Below are positions 10,448 to 23,219 of a DNA stretch of 64,000 nt, in pieces. This DNA is from Sanghuangporus weigelae (Eukaryota > Basidiomycota > Agaricomycetes > Hymenochaetales > Hymenochaetaceae), in the NCBI GenBank assembly GCA_033182465.1, contig CP137323.1, forward strand, positions 2,480,001-2,544,000, given 5' to 3'. The translations under genes were made by a program, and so were the position numbers. The notes under the pieces are model-generated. The model was not told where the DNA came from, did not search any database, and saw nothing but the letters and a program-made list of their open reading frames with translations. How positions within the stretch are numbered: the first letter of the stretch is position 1; every line of letters starts with the position of its first letter.

Positions 10448-13400
10448 ATGAGCGCTCCTGACATCGAAAACTGGATTGCATCGTCGACGACAAGCCAACT
10501 CGACGATGATGACCGCGAAGCCGAAGCTGCAGGAGACACATACACGCTAGATCGGGCTCGTAAAGATTGGTCTGGGTTTCTCCAGTACGCGCAGAGTAGA
10601 TTATTATCGAGCAGGACAAAAGAGCGGGTAGCTTTTCTTACGGAGCAGCTGCTGCCAATCACTTCCGGTCATGGTGAGTCCTACCAACACGCTATTGAGC
10701 GTAAGAACAGCTGCTGATAATCATTTCAGACCTTTCGATTGCAGAGGCATTGTCCATCTTTCGTTCACTCTCACTAACGTATCCGCGTTACATCGATCAT
10801 ACTTCTCGTGAAGCCGTAGAAGTCATTGTGAAGGAGCTTGTTGGGCAGAATAACAACGTTTCGCATCAGATTATTGAATGGATTCGGTCAGAGTCCGGAA
10901 GGATATGCAACAGAGGAAGGTCAAGGTAAGTTGTGCAAATTAGGATCATGCAGTACAGTGACCTCAATACAGTTTCAAAAAGGTCGTCCTCTGCGGCCAA
11001 TCGTTTCGTTCTTCTCAAATGGTGCTGTGTCATATACGGTTCGATTGTAAAGACGAATGCCATCAAGGCTGATGGAAAGGAATGGAAGGCGCTTATTGAG
11101 TGTATTGCACTGCTCTTTGATTCATTGGTGGATGAAGACATGCCCGCTAAAAGTGTGCTTCGAAAAACTACTATCGTTTGTGCTCGCCGCTGTCTTCGAT
11201 CTGTGAGTGATCTTCGAACTTTTCACGATAACGGCTGACAGTCCAGTGAGGCAGTCCCCTAAAAACGTGTCGTCGGTCATCAATACCACTCTTGGTCTTC
11301 TGAAAGAAAACCCTACAAGCGGGTATCTTGTTACGTTACTCGGCCTGGCTTGTGATGTAACATACTATCTCAAACACGTGCCGGATGATCTCAGGCAGTT
11401 GTCGACGACGACGCAAGTAGGCAAAACCTGAGATTTGCTGTGGTAGACTGCTGAAACATTTACAGAAAGAGATAGTCCAAGTGTACACTTCGTCTGTGGT
11501 GGCCTCAAGAACACCGATTCCGAAGCATGTTAGTGCAGCATTAAGTGGCTTCATTGGATCCTATTTATCCGAAGACGATTTCAAAAGCTCGATCCTTCCG
11601 GCAATGGAAAGGTCAGCGTTGCGTTCACCTGAGGTCTCGCTCCCAGGTATGAATCTACTTTTTATACTTTTCGTGCAAGCCTGAAAGTTTCTGCATAGTT
11701 ATGACAGATTTTTTCCGCACGTACAAACACGACTTGGAGGGTGACAGCTTTCGTCGAGTATTCACTACCATCATGAATAGCGCCAAATCAAGCAACCCCA
11801 CGACGCGCTCGAACGCGATAGCACTCTCCGAGGTCCTCTTACGGCGGAGTGTAGATCCTGCTGCTGAGGAACACAGTCTCAACGAAGTTATGAGTCCTGT
11901 GAAGAGCGGCAAGTCAGTGGGATCGGAGCACCGACTCGCCCTATACTCGATACTTCATATGATTCGTCCCTCGCCTATCGTATCTGCTTCAATCGTCGAG
12001 AATGTGCCTCCGCTTCTCGTCAAAGAGAGTAGTGACATTGTAGTTCAGCAGCTTGCAAGAGCAGCTGTCCCGCATTTCGTCTTCGTTTTGCGAGCTGATG
12101 CGGGCGTCCCGTCGTCGTCTTTGAATACTCTCGTGAGGGAAATGCAGGGTTCAAAGCCTGCTCTACGGCGTTCCCTGAGCTGCCTTATTGGCGCTGTCCT
12201 TTTTCAATGCGCAGAAGAAGACATTCGGACACCTGCATTCGATGGTCTAAGGCGTGCTGCGGTCCCAGTTTTCGAGGCAAACCTCAAAGCTGTTGCTGCC
12301 AATCCTTTAGGTGGTTCCGCGAGCCCATTGGAAGGGTATGTCGCACTTGCAAGTTTGCTGGGTCCCGTCAGAAAATGCCATGATTTCGGTACATAACCTT
12401 TTAATATCTCGCCGCTTGGACCTTCTCTGAATGAACTATTTAAAAGATTTATCTTCACACAATGCAATCATACAGAGCTTAGTGGTTAGCGCGGGGAAGC
12501 CTTCCTTCCTGTTGTGGGATAAAGTATACCAAAAGTTAAGCTCGGAAGAGGAGGAGACCTGGTTAGGTCGTGCGCTTTCAGAAGCTTTCACGTCACTTAT
12601 AGCAGAGATAGAGAAACTCGATTTCATTCGGTCAGTGTTCTTTTTCCCTATCTGGCTTCTACTCATGCTTATATGCGTTTTTCATTCAGGCGACAGTTTG
12701 GACATGCGTTTTTGCATCTTGCTGCTCAAAGTAGACATCTTGAAGTTCGTAGAAGTGTTGCAGAAGCGTTAGGGAAGCTGCATGCGCGTATGCCGCAGGA
12801 GACGAATGCAGTTTTGCGAGTCGCGATTTCCAGTTTATTAGAAAAAGATAACGATACTTCTTCCGATCCGAGCGCCAATGACTCGGACAAGCATCGATTG
12901 CACCGAAACATCATTCCCGTTCTCGCGGCATGTGCATCATTCGCGGATGAGTCTGACCCTTCCGAGAAGGAGCGTCTTCTCGCGGAACTGGTGCTAGTTG
13001 CTCACCAACCTGCATTAAGTGAGGTTCTTTCGTCATTCCTTTCAATTGCACGGATATGAAATAACACTACACTGTTGCTTTCAGCCAGTATATCAGGCCA
13101 ATTATGGATCGACTTATGCCAACGCGCGAAGGTGGATCCGCATCAGCTTGTTGTACAACAAAAGGAGTTGCTTTTGGCTCTTATTCTCAGCCAAATTCCT
13201 AGCAAGGTGATATCATTGTGCTTCAAGAAAGTATGCGGGTGTCTCATCCCTCGACAGACATTAGAAAGCGCAACGACGACCCTGACTTTCGTTGCGCCTG
13301 AAATCATTTTACCGCCGCTGATAGACCAGATCAAGGACGACCTAAGTCCGGAATGCTTTGCGTCAGTGTCTCAGGAGGACGTGGAAATTTGGAAGGCGCC

Positions 13401-16400
13401 TGAAGGTACTCTTTATCGTGATGGTGAGCGGCTCAAGATCGCTATTACCTTCGTGTCTATTCCAGCTTCTTACCTCCGTCCGTAGTGCTTACTTCCAGGG
13501 GTAACGGTAGTACTACGAGGAAAGGCAAGGATGCGGCAATTGAGAAATGGGAAGCAGAGCTGAGAGCATCCATCGCATCAAAGAAAGCCTCAGGTTCGAA
13601 AACGTTATCGAAGCAAGAGCAGGAAATGGTTGCCGAACAGTTGCGTATCGAGTCCGGAATTAGAAAGCGTGTCAGTTCGATCATCGCGAAAGTTGCCCGT
13701 GGATTCCTTCTGTTGCAAGCAATAGTGAATGCAAAGGTCGATGAACTCGGGATATATTTTGCCGACCTCGTGAACTTGCTCTTGGTTGGTGCTGTGGATC
13801 GAGGAGGGACTCTTCTCGGGAACGAGGCCGCAGATGCCTATTTGGTAAGACTCACCCCTCCCACAGTATAGAATGTCTCTTGAAACATCCTTATGGTATC
13901 AGGATCTTGGTCGATATTGCGCGAACAGACTTGACTCGCTTCGAAAGTGGGTTGGAGTCGCTACATTGCGGTGTCACAATCCTGGCGTGGTCGCGGATGA
14001 GCTGAAGGCCGAACCGTTGAATGGTATGTCTTCTACATCGACTTGGTCTTGAAGTTTAAGGAATCACATCCATTTGGTCAGCGCTTGTTCTGCGAGTGCT
14101 GTATAGAATACGAACTTTATCCGAGCAAAACGCGTTTGATGCAGCGACATTTTCGTACATAGCTGCGCTATTGTCGTGTGTCATCGAAGACGACTCAGCC
14201 ATTGGGGACGAAGATGAAGATGAGCCTCTTGAGCGTATCGCGCTCATCATTGCGATTCTTAACTTTCATACAAGGGACTGTGAGTTGCCCAAGTGTCATC
14301 TCTTTACCAGATTAACTGACTCTACGAACCCGATAGTCTCGGATGTCAGATTTCCAAGATCGCGAATACTATCCGATTTGTTGCATATTATCAAGAAGTA
14401 CCCGTCTCTCGGAAAGGATGCTTCGTCGGTCTTGATCGGGATTGGAGAGGCTATTAATGTTAACTCTACCCTCGACGAGATTCGTATTCTTGTCGAAAGC
14501 ACTCTGGCTTCAGAAGCATACGTCAGAAATTCCGCTTTGCAATGCTTACAGGTATTGTCAAGCATTTTCTGGCTCTATCGGGAAGCTCACGAAAGATACC
14601 CCAGACTCTTGATCTGACGGACCTTGATTGGAGCCCCGAATTGTGGATCGCATGTCACGATGCCGACCAGCAGAACGCCCGTGTAGCTAGACATGTCTGG
14701 GAGGATAACGGACTGGACATTCCCGAGTCCTTTTTCAATGACTTGTGTACTTTCCTTGGTATGACATTTCTTCGTTAACAAACTGACACTGGACTTATCC
14801 GATACCATGTCAGTCCATGAGCACGCATGTATACGCACGAGCTGTGCGAGTGCCTTGACTGAAGCCATCGAACAATGGCCACAGCAAGGTGCACTCGTTA
14901 TGCGTTCCCTCCAGGAGCTTTATCGTGAAAAGGTGCTATTATATTCTCACGAAAGAAATTACTAGCTTACCATGCTTCAGACGAAAATAACTGGGCCCGA
15001 ATACGACGACTTCGTGAGTAGCGAGGATGTTATGATCTACTCAAGAACTCATGCTCTTGCATAGGGTATTCTCACCTCCAGATCAACAGAGGCGAACGAT
15101 CCATGGCAGGCTCGACTTGCTGTTGCTCAATCTTTTGAGGCATTAGCTCCATTACTTCTCCCTGACCTCGTTGTGCCGTTCATCCAATTCTTGATCGATG
15201 AAGAGGTTCTGGGTGACTCGAAGCAAGAAGTAAGGTCTGGAGTGTTAAGGGCGGCATCGAAAGTCGTCGATCTTCACGGTGCCCAACATCTTCAACCATT
15301 AATCGCTGTGTTCGAGACGTACTTGACCTCTTCCACTCCGACTTCCGATACAGCTGACTACGTGAAAGAAGCCGTAGTGATTTTACTGGGACGAACTGCG
15401 AGCCATCTAAGTGCGGAAGATGAACGAATACCGTCGGTAGTTTCCCGACTGGTGGAAGCTCTGAAGACGCCGTCGGAACAAGTGCAGATCGCCGTTTCAG
15501 AATGTCTGGCGCCACTTGTCAAGCTTATTAAACAATCCGTGCCCAAGTTGATCGATGAGCTTCTTCACGAACTTTCCAACGCACCAAAATACGGAGAACG
15601 CAAAGGAGCTGCATATGGCCTTGCTGGTATCATCAAGGGTGTCGGAATCGCGGGAATCTCGAAGTTCAACATTGTCGATAGGTTGCGAGCGTCGTTGGAA
15701 GAGAAGAAACGATATGAACCCCGCCAAGGTGCTATGTTTGTACTAGAGACCCTGTCGGCTAGTCTTGGTAGGGATTTTGAACCATACATCATCGAGCTTC
15801 TTCCCTCTCTTTTGGCGTCTTTTGGAGATCCGGTGCCAGATGTCCGGGAAGCAGCCGAAGATGCTGCGAAAGTGATCATGGCAAACTTGTCGGGTTATGG
15901 AGTCAAGTGTATTCTTCCTACCCTGTTGTCTGGCCTCGATGAGAAACAATGGAGAACAAAGAAGGGTTCCATTGAACTTTTGGGGACAATGGCCTTTTGC
16001 GCTCCGGAACAATTGTCGATATCACTTCCGACAGTGATCCCTCGACTCACCGGGGTCCTCACGGACTCACATGCGCAGGTCCGTACAGCTGCAAATAGAA
16101 GCTTAAAACAATTCGGCGAAGTGATCAGCAATCCTGAGATTCATGCGCTGGTTCCAGTGCTGTTGAAAGCATTCGTTGACCCCGCTAAGACTGCTGGTGC
16201 TCTGACGTCTCTTCTTAAAAAATCATTTGCCCACTACATCGACTCTCCCTCCTTAGCTCTGGTGTGTCCAAGCTACAATCATCTTTATTATATTCGCTTA
16301 TCATGAATTGCCTTCTAGGTGATTCCCATCATCGAGAGAGGTTTAAAGGAACGCGGCGCGGATACAAAACGAAAGGCGGTGCAAATTGTCGGCAACCTTG

Positions 16401-19400
16401 CTTCTCTAACAGAATCTCAAGACTTTATACCCTATCTCACACGACTTCTTCCTCTTGTCCATGTCGTGTTGGTCGATCCCGTGCCAGGAGCTCGAGCAAC
16501 TGCCGCTAAAGCGTTGGGTACTTTGATTGAGAGACTCGGCGAAGAGCAGTTTCCCGATATGGTCCCCAACCTTCTTCGCATACTTAAGACAGATACTTCA
16601 GGCGTTGATAGGCAGGGTGCTGCTCAAGGTCTTAGTGAAGTCCTTGCTGGACTAGGGATGGAACGTTTGGAATCTCTACTTCCGGACATTGTGTCCAATG
16701 CGCAATCGCCAAAGAGCACAGTACGAGAAGGGTTCATGTCCCTGCTGGTATATCTTCCATCCACTTTCGGCGTAAGGTTCCAGCCGCATCTTACGAAGAT
16801 CGTCGGTCCCATTCTATCGGGTTTGTCGGACACAGAAGAATATGTCAGAGAGGCAGCAATGCGTGCTGGTCGCATGATTATCACCAATTATTCCAACAGG
16901 GCTATTGACCTTCTCCTACCGGAGCTTGAAAGAGGAATGTTCGATTCTAGTTGGCGAATCAGGGTATGTCCGATCCAAGCACAACAATACCAATCTGGTG
17001 CTAATTGTTATTTTTTTCTATACGATACAGCACTCTTCAATTACTTTGGTCGGCGAGCTACTGTTTAAAGTATCCGGTATCAGCGGCAAAGCAGAGATTG
17101 AAGAGGACGAGGAAGTTGAAGTCACCGCAGCCGAGGGTTCTCGGAAAGCACTCGCTGAAGTACTCGGAAAAGAACGCCGAGATCGTGTTCTGTCGGCTTT
17201 GTATATTGTTCGCCAGGATGCTGTCAGTGTCGTACGACAATCTGCCATTCATATCTGGAAGGCCCTGGTCCACAACACACCTAGGGCAGGTACGTATATC
17301 CTCTGAGATTGCCTGGTGAAGTAACTAACGACCTACTTTACATCGCCGCAGTCCGCGAGCTGCTTCATGAACTTATTTCTCAGCTCGTCAATCTCCTCGT
17401 TGAAGAAGAGGGTGGGGAATCTCAAGAAGTAGCCTATTTTGCGACATTTCTCTTATTCTCAGAACGCTCATTTTGATTTAGACAGCATCTCGAACCATCG
17501 GTGAAATATGCAGGAAATTTGGGGAAAGAGTTTTGGGTGAAATTCTTCCGATTCTGCGGACCAAGTCCACTTCTTCCGATAGTCGTACAAGAGAAGGCGT
17601 TTGCCTTGCGTTATGCGATATCATGTTCGTGCTTATCAATGCGTGTGGATACCGGTTTCTGATGATAAAACAGGACGAATGCGACCGATACCCAACGGGG
17701 AGGTCATGAGGATGACATTGTTACCATTGTCCGCGCAGCTCTCGTCGATGATGAAGCCAATGTTCGTTCTGCTGCTGCGAAAGCGTTTGATAGTCTTCAA
17801 GAGCATCTTGGTGCCAAGGCAATAGACCAGACTATTCCGACATTACTGGAAGCTCTCAGGCAACCGGGGGAAGGCTCTGAGACGGCTCTTCAGGCCCTTA
17901 AGGAAGTCATGGCAGTGAGTCGACAATTCCTTAGGCTTAGAGACGTTACCATTGACCGACATCATGTGCAGGTCAGGGCTAGTACTGTCTTCCCTGTTCT
18001 CATTCCAACCTTAACTGTGTCGCCTATGACCGTCTTTAACGCACGTGCATTAGCCTCACTAGTTACAGTAGCTGGAAATGCGCTCAGCAAACGTTTGACA
18101 CATGTACTTGGAGCTTTAGTGACCAATTTGGAAGCCGACAATAGCGAAGAATTGAGCGAAGCTTTGGATGAAGCACTCAAAGCCTTACTCAGTTCAATAG
18201 CCGACGCGGAGGGTCTCAATACCCTTATGCTTCTTTTGCTGGATTGGTGTGTTTATTTGGGCTAGAATTCCGAGTCGTCAGCTGAGTTTGTTTGTTAGGG
18301 TTCAGTCTGGAGGACCCATTCGACGTGCTAGCTCATGCACAGTATTCGGCATTTTCTGTGAAGAAAGCGAGTTGGACGATTCCTTATATCGTGTGGACTG
18401 GATTCGTCAGCTCGTCAAGTTAATGGATGACCCGGAAGTAATAGTGCATACTGCCGCATGGCAAGCTCTGGATCACTTCGTGAAATCCGTACCGAAAGAC
18501 GAGCTAGAAGCTCTGGTAGTCTCCCTTCGGCGGTCAATCGAATCTTGTGGTGCTCCTGGTCGATTTGTACCAGGCTTCAGTCTTCCGAAAGGTATCGCGC
18601 CCATGGTGCCGATAATTATCGCAGGATTGACAACTGGAAGCAACGAGCAACGTGAGAATGCTGCATATGCTATAGGTGATCTCGTAATTCGGACGGAAGA
18701 GAATACTATCAAACCTTTCGTCGTGCCATTTACTGGTCCTTTGATCCGTGTTGCTGCACAGTCTTCGAGCTACCCGCCTGGGGTTAAGTCTGCAATCCTT
18801 GTCGCCCTTACGACGATGCTATCTCGTATTCCTTCATTCGTCAAACCATTCTTCCCTCAACTTCAGCGTACTTTCGTGAAAGCGACCTCAGATACAAGCA
18901 GTCTTGCCGTGCGAAACAAAGCTGCGGATGCTCTTGGCGAGCTGATGAAGTCTCAGCCTCGAGTCGATCCAGTCATAACAGAGTTGGTCGCCGGTGTGAA
19001 GATTTCTGATGAACCCATCGCTGCTAGTCATGTGAAGGCACTGGCAAAGGTTGTCAAGAATGCGGGCGAAAACATCGGGGATAAGGCGAGGTTAATGTGC
19101 ATTGAATTGATAGAAGAAGCGTACAGGGAACCTCATGATGGTCGGAACATTCATCACTTATCCGCTTTCTTGTCTGACCCTGGGTTCTAGAACAATATAT
19201 TCAAGCAGTAGCATTGCTTTTTGCAGCGCTTCAGCGGTTCCCGGAATTGCTTCAGCCCGTTATAAGGTAAATAACCCTGTCTTCGTCACACGAAATCTTT
19301 CCGATGTCATATATCCCCTTTCCAGGGAGCATCTTATGCCAGGTACTCCTCCATCCGTACTTTCGTCACATTCCATTCTAGCCGTGTTATCAAAAAATGA

Positions 19401-19584
19401 AGAAGAAGAAGAAGAAGAAGAAGATGATGATGATGATAGCGCTCAAGGAGTCCCTAACCTATTTGAACAGCTCGACATCATTTCCAGCATAGCGCGCAAA
19501 GTCCAGGAGAATATCGCTGCGGATCGTCCATCGATATCGAGACCTGCACGCGAGGCGAAAGAACTCCTCTCGAAATACAGCTGA
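10448..19584 (+). CDS. GCN1: GCN1, eIF2-kinase activator, HEAT-repeat protein
   Basis: A chain of many exons encodes roughly 2,600 residues, close to the usual size of Gcn1. The central part (15173-17300) is the most conserved: the HEAT-repeat region resembling the N-terminal part of eEF3, with GERKGAAYGLAGIIKGVG, YEPRQGAMFVLETLS, QWRTKKGSIELLGTMAFC, VIPIIERGLKERGADTKRKA and DPVPGARATAAKALG. Gcn1 binds translating, often collided, ribosomes and presents uncharged tRNA signals to the kinase Gcn2, which phosphorylates eIF2alpha in amino-acid starvation. The region at about 17500-19190 matches the later HEAT repeats that follow the Gcn2-binding part. The tail carries an acidic run coded by a GAA/GAT microsatellite. 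Exact joining of the exons near 10880-10980 is unclear to me. The gene sits between two dynamin paralogues. Confidence 0.93.
19398..19438 (+). repeat. GAA/GAT microsatellite inside GCN1
   Basis: A run of GAA codons followed by GAT codons encodes an acidic stretch of eight Glu and five Asp near the C-terminus of GCN1. Its length is likely to vary between strains (inference). Confidence 0.85.
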
Positions 19585-20102
19585 TTAGCGGGGTAGACGA
19601 ATTGCTGTAGTACATATAGACATTCATCAAGTACATATTGTATTGTAAGCATGTCAACTGCTTTATGTTCTTGCGCAACATCTACTTTTCCATTGCCCTG
19701 AAGAACGCTGAGTGAGCTATTGCAAGTCCTACTCCGAGGCTTTGACGCCTTGGTTGGGAGCGCTCTTGTATCCGACTCCTATTCGAAGCATTCAGCCCCT
19801 CCCTGATTCCGCAGTCCTAGGTACATGTTTGCTGTGCCAGTCCCGGGATACCGATACCTCAGCCTCAACAATTTATTGAGCATGCTCCAGCAATAGTACG
19901 AAAGAGACGCGCACATAAGAGGCTAATATCGTCGAAGAACTTCCGTCATACCTGCGACACCAAATCATCTTCTAGCTTGGCCATCGATAATCGTTGTTGC
20001 GCGGCTTAGGGGCTTCACAATTACGTTAGGCCCGAAGCGTATATATTTGCGCATCCTCAGCGGTCAAAGGACAACAACTCTCCTCTCCTCTCCTCTATCT
20101 CG
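19585..20102. other. Intergenic region GCN1 / dynamin 2 with core promoter
   Basis: This contains the 3' end of GCN1 and the promoter of dynamin copy 2. A TATATATTT box lies at 20040-20048 and a CTCTC repeat tract at 20078-20097, directly before the ATG at 20103, a layout common for fungal core promoters. Confidence 0.5.
20040..20048 (+). promoter_or_regulatory. TATA box of dynamin copy 2
   Basis: TATATATTT lies 55 bp before the ATG at 20103 and upstream of a pyrimidine-rich tract (20078-20097) where transcription would be expected to start. Confidence 0.5.
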
Positions 20103-23035
20103 ATGTTCAACTTTGTGACTAAACAGCAAGACGGCGAGCAATCGAGCTCTGTTCCAGACCTATCTGACGCTGCGAGCACGAGAACATCGTCGTCTGATAC
20201 TCCTTCGTCGTTCACGGACATCGTTGCACATGCATCGAAAGACACAACCAATGGTTCTTGCGGCAGGCAGGCAAGTGTCACCGGCGTCGGGTTGTTTGAC
20301 GACCGGGTCTTCAAACATCAGCGCACTTTGCTGGAGCTTTTGGATCGTCTTCGATCCTTCGGGTGAGCATCGCATCCTTTTCATACCCACTTTCTCTGTG
20401 ATCGCGAATATATTCGTAGGCTTCACTTCGAGCTCGACCTTCCACAGATTGTTGCAGTCGGCATGCAGAATGTTGGTAAGCGTGCCTACTGAGGGTAGAT
20501 TTGATCATCTCTCACGAAAAATAAATCACGTCAGGAAAATCCTCATTGATAGAGGGCATGTGCGGCATAAAGCTTCCTAGGGCTAGCGGGACCTGCACTC
20601 GGTATACTACTTGAATTTATTTACAATGGAATGGAACTGAAATCGCCTTTTTTAGGTGCCCGATTGAGCTTCGCATGAAGCGAAGTCCAAACAAGTGGAA
20701 GTGTTCCATATCCCTCGAAATATTCTACGACGAGCAGGGAAGGTCTCTGTCTCATCCTCAGACAATTGTTTTTGGAGATGTGTTATTTAACCCTGATGAT
20801 GTCGAGGATAGAGTAAAACGCGCTCAGTGGGCCATACTGACTCCATCCGTTCCGCCAAAAGAATTTTTACATATATCAACGTCTGGCGCCAGAGACTTAT
20901 CCTTTTCGAAGAATTATATCTTAATTCAAGTGGAAGGACCAAACGTTGCTGATCTATCATTTGTCGATCTGCCAGGTGACTTGCTATTTTGACGCATATG
21001 CAAACGTGACATCTAAAGTTGGAGTTTTTTTAGGACTCGTTGCAAGTGCCAGGCAGGGCAATCAATCGGACATTGGTCTGATTGAAGACCTCGTATCAAG
21101 TTATATACAAAAACGGAGCACGCTGATACTGCTAACTATCGCTTGCGAAAGTGAAACTTCGGTCTCTTCTGCTATCGGAAATTTCTCTCTGCTAATGCTT
21201 CCGCTCATTTTTAGGCGATTTCTATACGCAAGGTGCATATCAGCTTGTCAAAAATAATGACCCCGAGGGAGTGAGGACTATTGGTATGTTTAAAATGTAC
21301 CTCATTTCGATTTGATTTACCAAGGCTCTGCGCCTAGGTGTTCTTACAAAGCCAGACCGAATTGCGAAGGGGGATGAAGAGCGTTGGCTGCGGTTCATCA
21401 AGAACGAAGAAGAGCAGTTTGAACACGGCTGGTTCTGCGTAAAGCAGCCAGATGCCATTCAGCTCAAAGAAGGAATTGACTGGGTACAATCTCGGGACTC
21501 AGAGACACAGTGGTTCGACTCCACGAGTCCATGGAACAACGTTCGAGTAAAGTGCTCAGGACAATTGGGGACAATGAACCTTGTCGAAAAGTTAGGCAAA
21601 ACATTGGCAGGCCTCATAGCTCAGAGGTGGGTGGTCCAAAGTTGACTTTCCTAACCTACAGAGTGTACTCACAACTCATTACAGACTTCCAGAACTACGT
21701 GGAGAGCTGGAAGATATCTTGCAGGAGACGGAAGAAGAACTTCAGGGAGTACCAGCCCCACCTTCTGAGAACGCCTTATCAGAGATAATGCACCTACTCA
21801 AGTCATTCTGCGACGATGTTGTTCGACATGCCGAAGGTATTCCGACGAACGATGGACTCATACAATCCATAAACGCGAGGCAGGAACAATTCAAACTGTC
21901 CGTGGGATCCCTGGCTCCTGAGTTCAGGCCTTACAAGCTCAGTGAATCAGCGGCCGACTTACCGCAATTGCCACCCTGCGAATTCTTAGACGGAGAAGAG
22001 GAAGATAGCAGGGCAGCCGAGCAACGTCTCGTCATGGCTATCGATGAGGCGATGAATCTACTGAAGAAGTGAGCACTGGTCAAATGTCTAAACGGCTAGC
22101 ATGTCTTAACGTCGTTTGTGCAGCTCCCGGACGCGCGAGCTACCGAACCACTATTCCTACGAGGTACTACAGGGTATAATCATCAAAGCAACGGCCAGGT
22201 GGGCCTCGATAGCATTCACGTATTTTGAAGATGTCTTGGCCATAGTCAGTGTACATCTGAAACACCTCGTCGAAGATCATTTCGAGCATTTTGAAAAACT
22301 TCTCAGCATCGTAAAGTGAGTCGCCGTTCATTTTCAGTTATGTTGATTGCGACTTGATGATCTCGGTTTTAGGTTGGAGGTGAATGCACAACTGGAAAAA
22401 CGCCTGAGCGAGACTCGCGAGAAGCTCAAATGGGCCATGAACTTCCAAGAGCGTCCCTTCACTCTCAATCATAGGTATCTGGCCGACTACAAAAGCAAGT
22501 TTCTGGCATACTACAAAATGTTCCGGTTCAACGTCCTCCATCGCGAGCCCATGACCTACATTCAGACCTTCAATTCCGGTCGCAGTGTCAATTACGTTAG
22601 CGAAGTCCTTTCGTCCCTCAATAAGATGAACATCAAGGACGTAAAGGCACTTGACCTCGCGAAACTCTTGCCCGAAGATGATTGCGAGCCTGCTCTCATA
22701 ATGATGGCCGAAGTAAGCGCCTACTACCAGGGTACGTTTGTTCTACCTGGAAAGTAGTGCGTCGATACTCATGTGTGATAATAGTTGCCTCAAAGAGATT
22801 CATCGACCTCGTTCCAGCCATCGTTGATCACGACTTCGTACTGGGATCCAGTCGGAGCCTGCAGACGGCGCTGATGTCCGCCATCATCAGAGACGATGCT
22901 CCGAACAGGTGCAAGAGCCTCTTGCAGGAATCTCCATTCGTGACAGCTCGTCGGTTAAAATTGCAAAGGAAACATGAAAGGTTGGAGGCTGCGAGAAAGG
23001 AGCTTGTTAGCTTGCATTGGCAAGATATGTATTGA
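20103..23035 (+). CDS. Dynamin-like GTPase (Mx/dynamin type), copy 2
   Basis: This gene has the same exon plan as the copy at 6735-9564. The GTPase domain has the P-loop GMQNVGKSS (interrupted by an intron after the second Gly), SGTCTRCPIE, DLPG and TKPD. The stalk has VPAPPSENALSE and FRPYKLSES, and the effector-like C-terminus reads ASKRFIDLVPAIVD to HERLEAARKELVS. Exon 1 gives a Ser/Thr-rich N-terminal extension (MFNFVTKQQ onward) that differs from copy 1. The role is membrane remodelling by a self-assembling GTPase; the specific site is unknown. Introns at the two positions where copy 1 uses GC donors have normal GT donors here (GTATAC and GTGACT). The pair flanks GCN1 in outward orientation, which suggests an inverted duplication. 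Confidence 0.87.
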
Positions 23036-23219
23036 TCTGTTACAATACGATGGGAACCATCGTTCCTGTGTCAACTGCGCTCGTCCAGAAGTCTCTGTTG
23101 TATATAAAGTTCGCCTAACAAGTGTATGTTTCTCCGAAACCACAGTATACACTCCTTTGAGAAGTCAAATCGAAGAGCCAATACTGTCAACGAACCCAAA
23201 AGCATATCATCAGCAGTCT

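Noticed and set aside
20078-20097. CTCTC tandem tract as a possible functional repeat array
   Set aside because: It lies directly before an ATG and below a TATA box, which fits an ordinary pyrimidine-rich leader.
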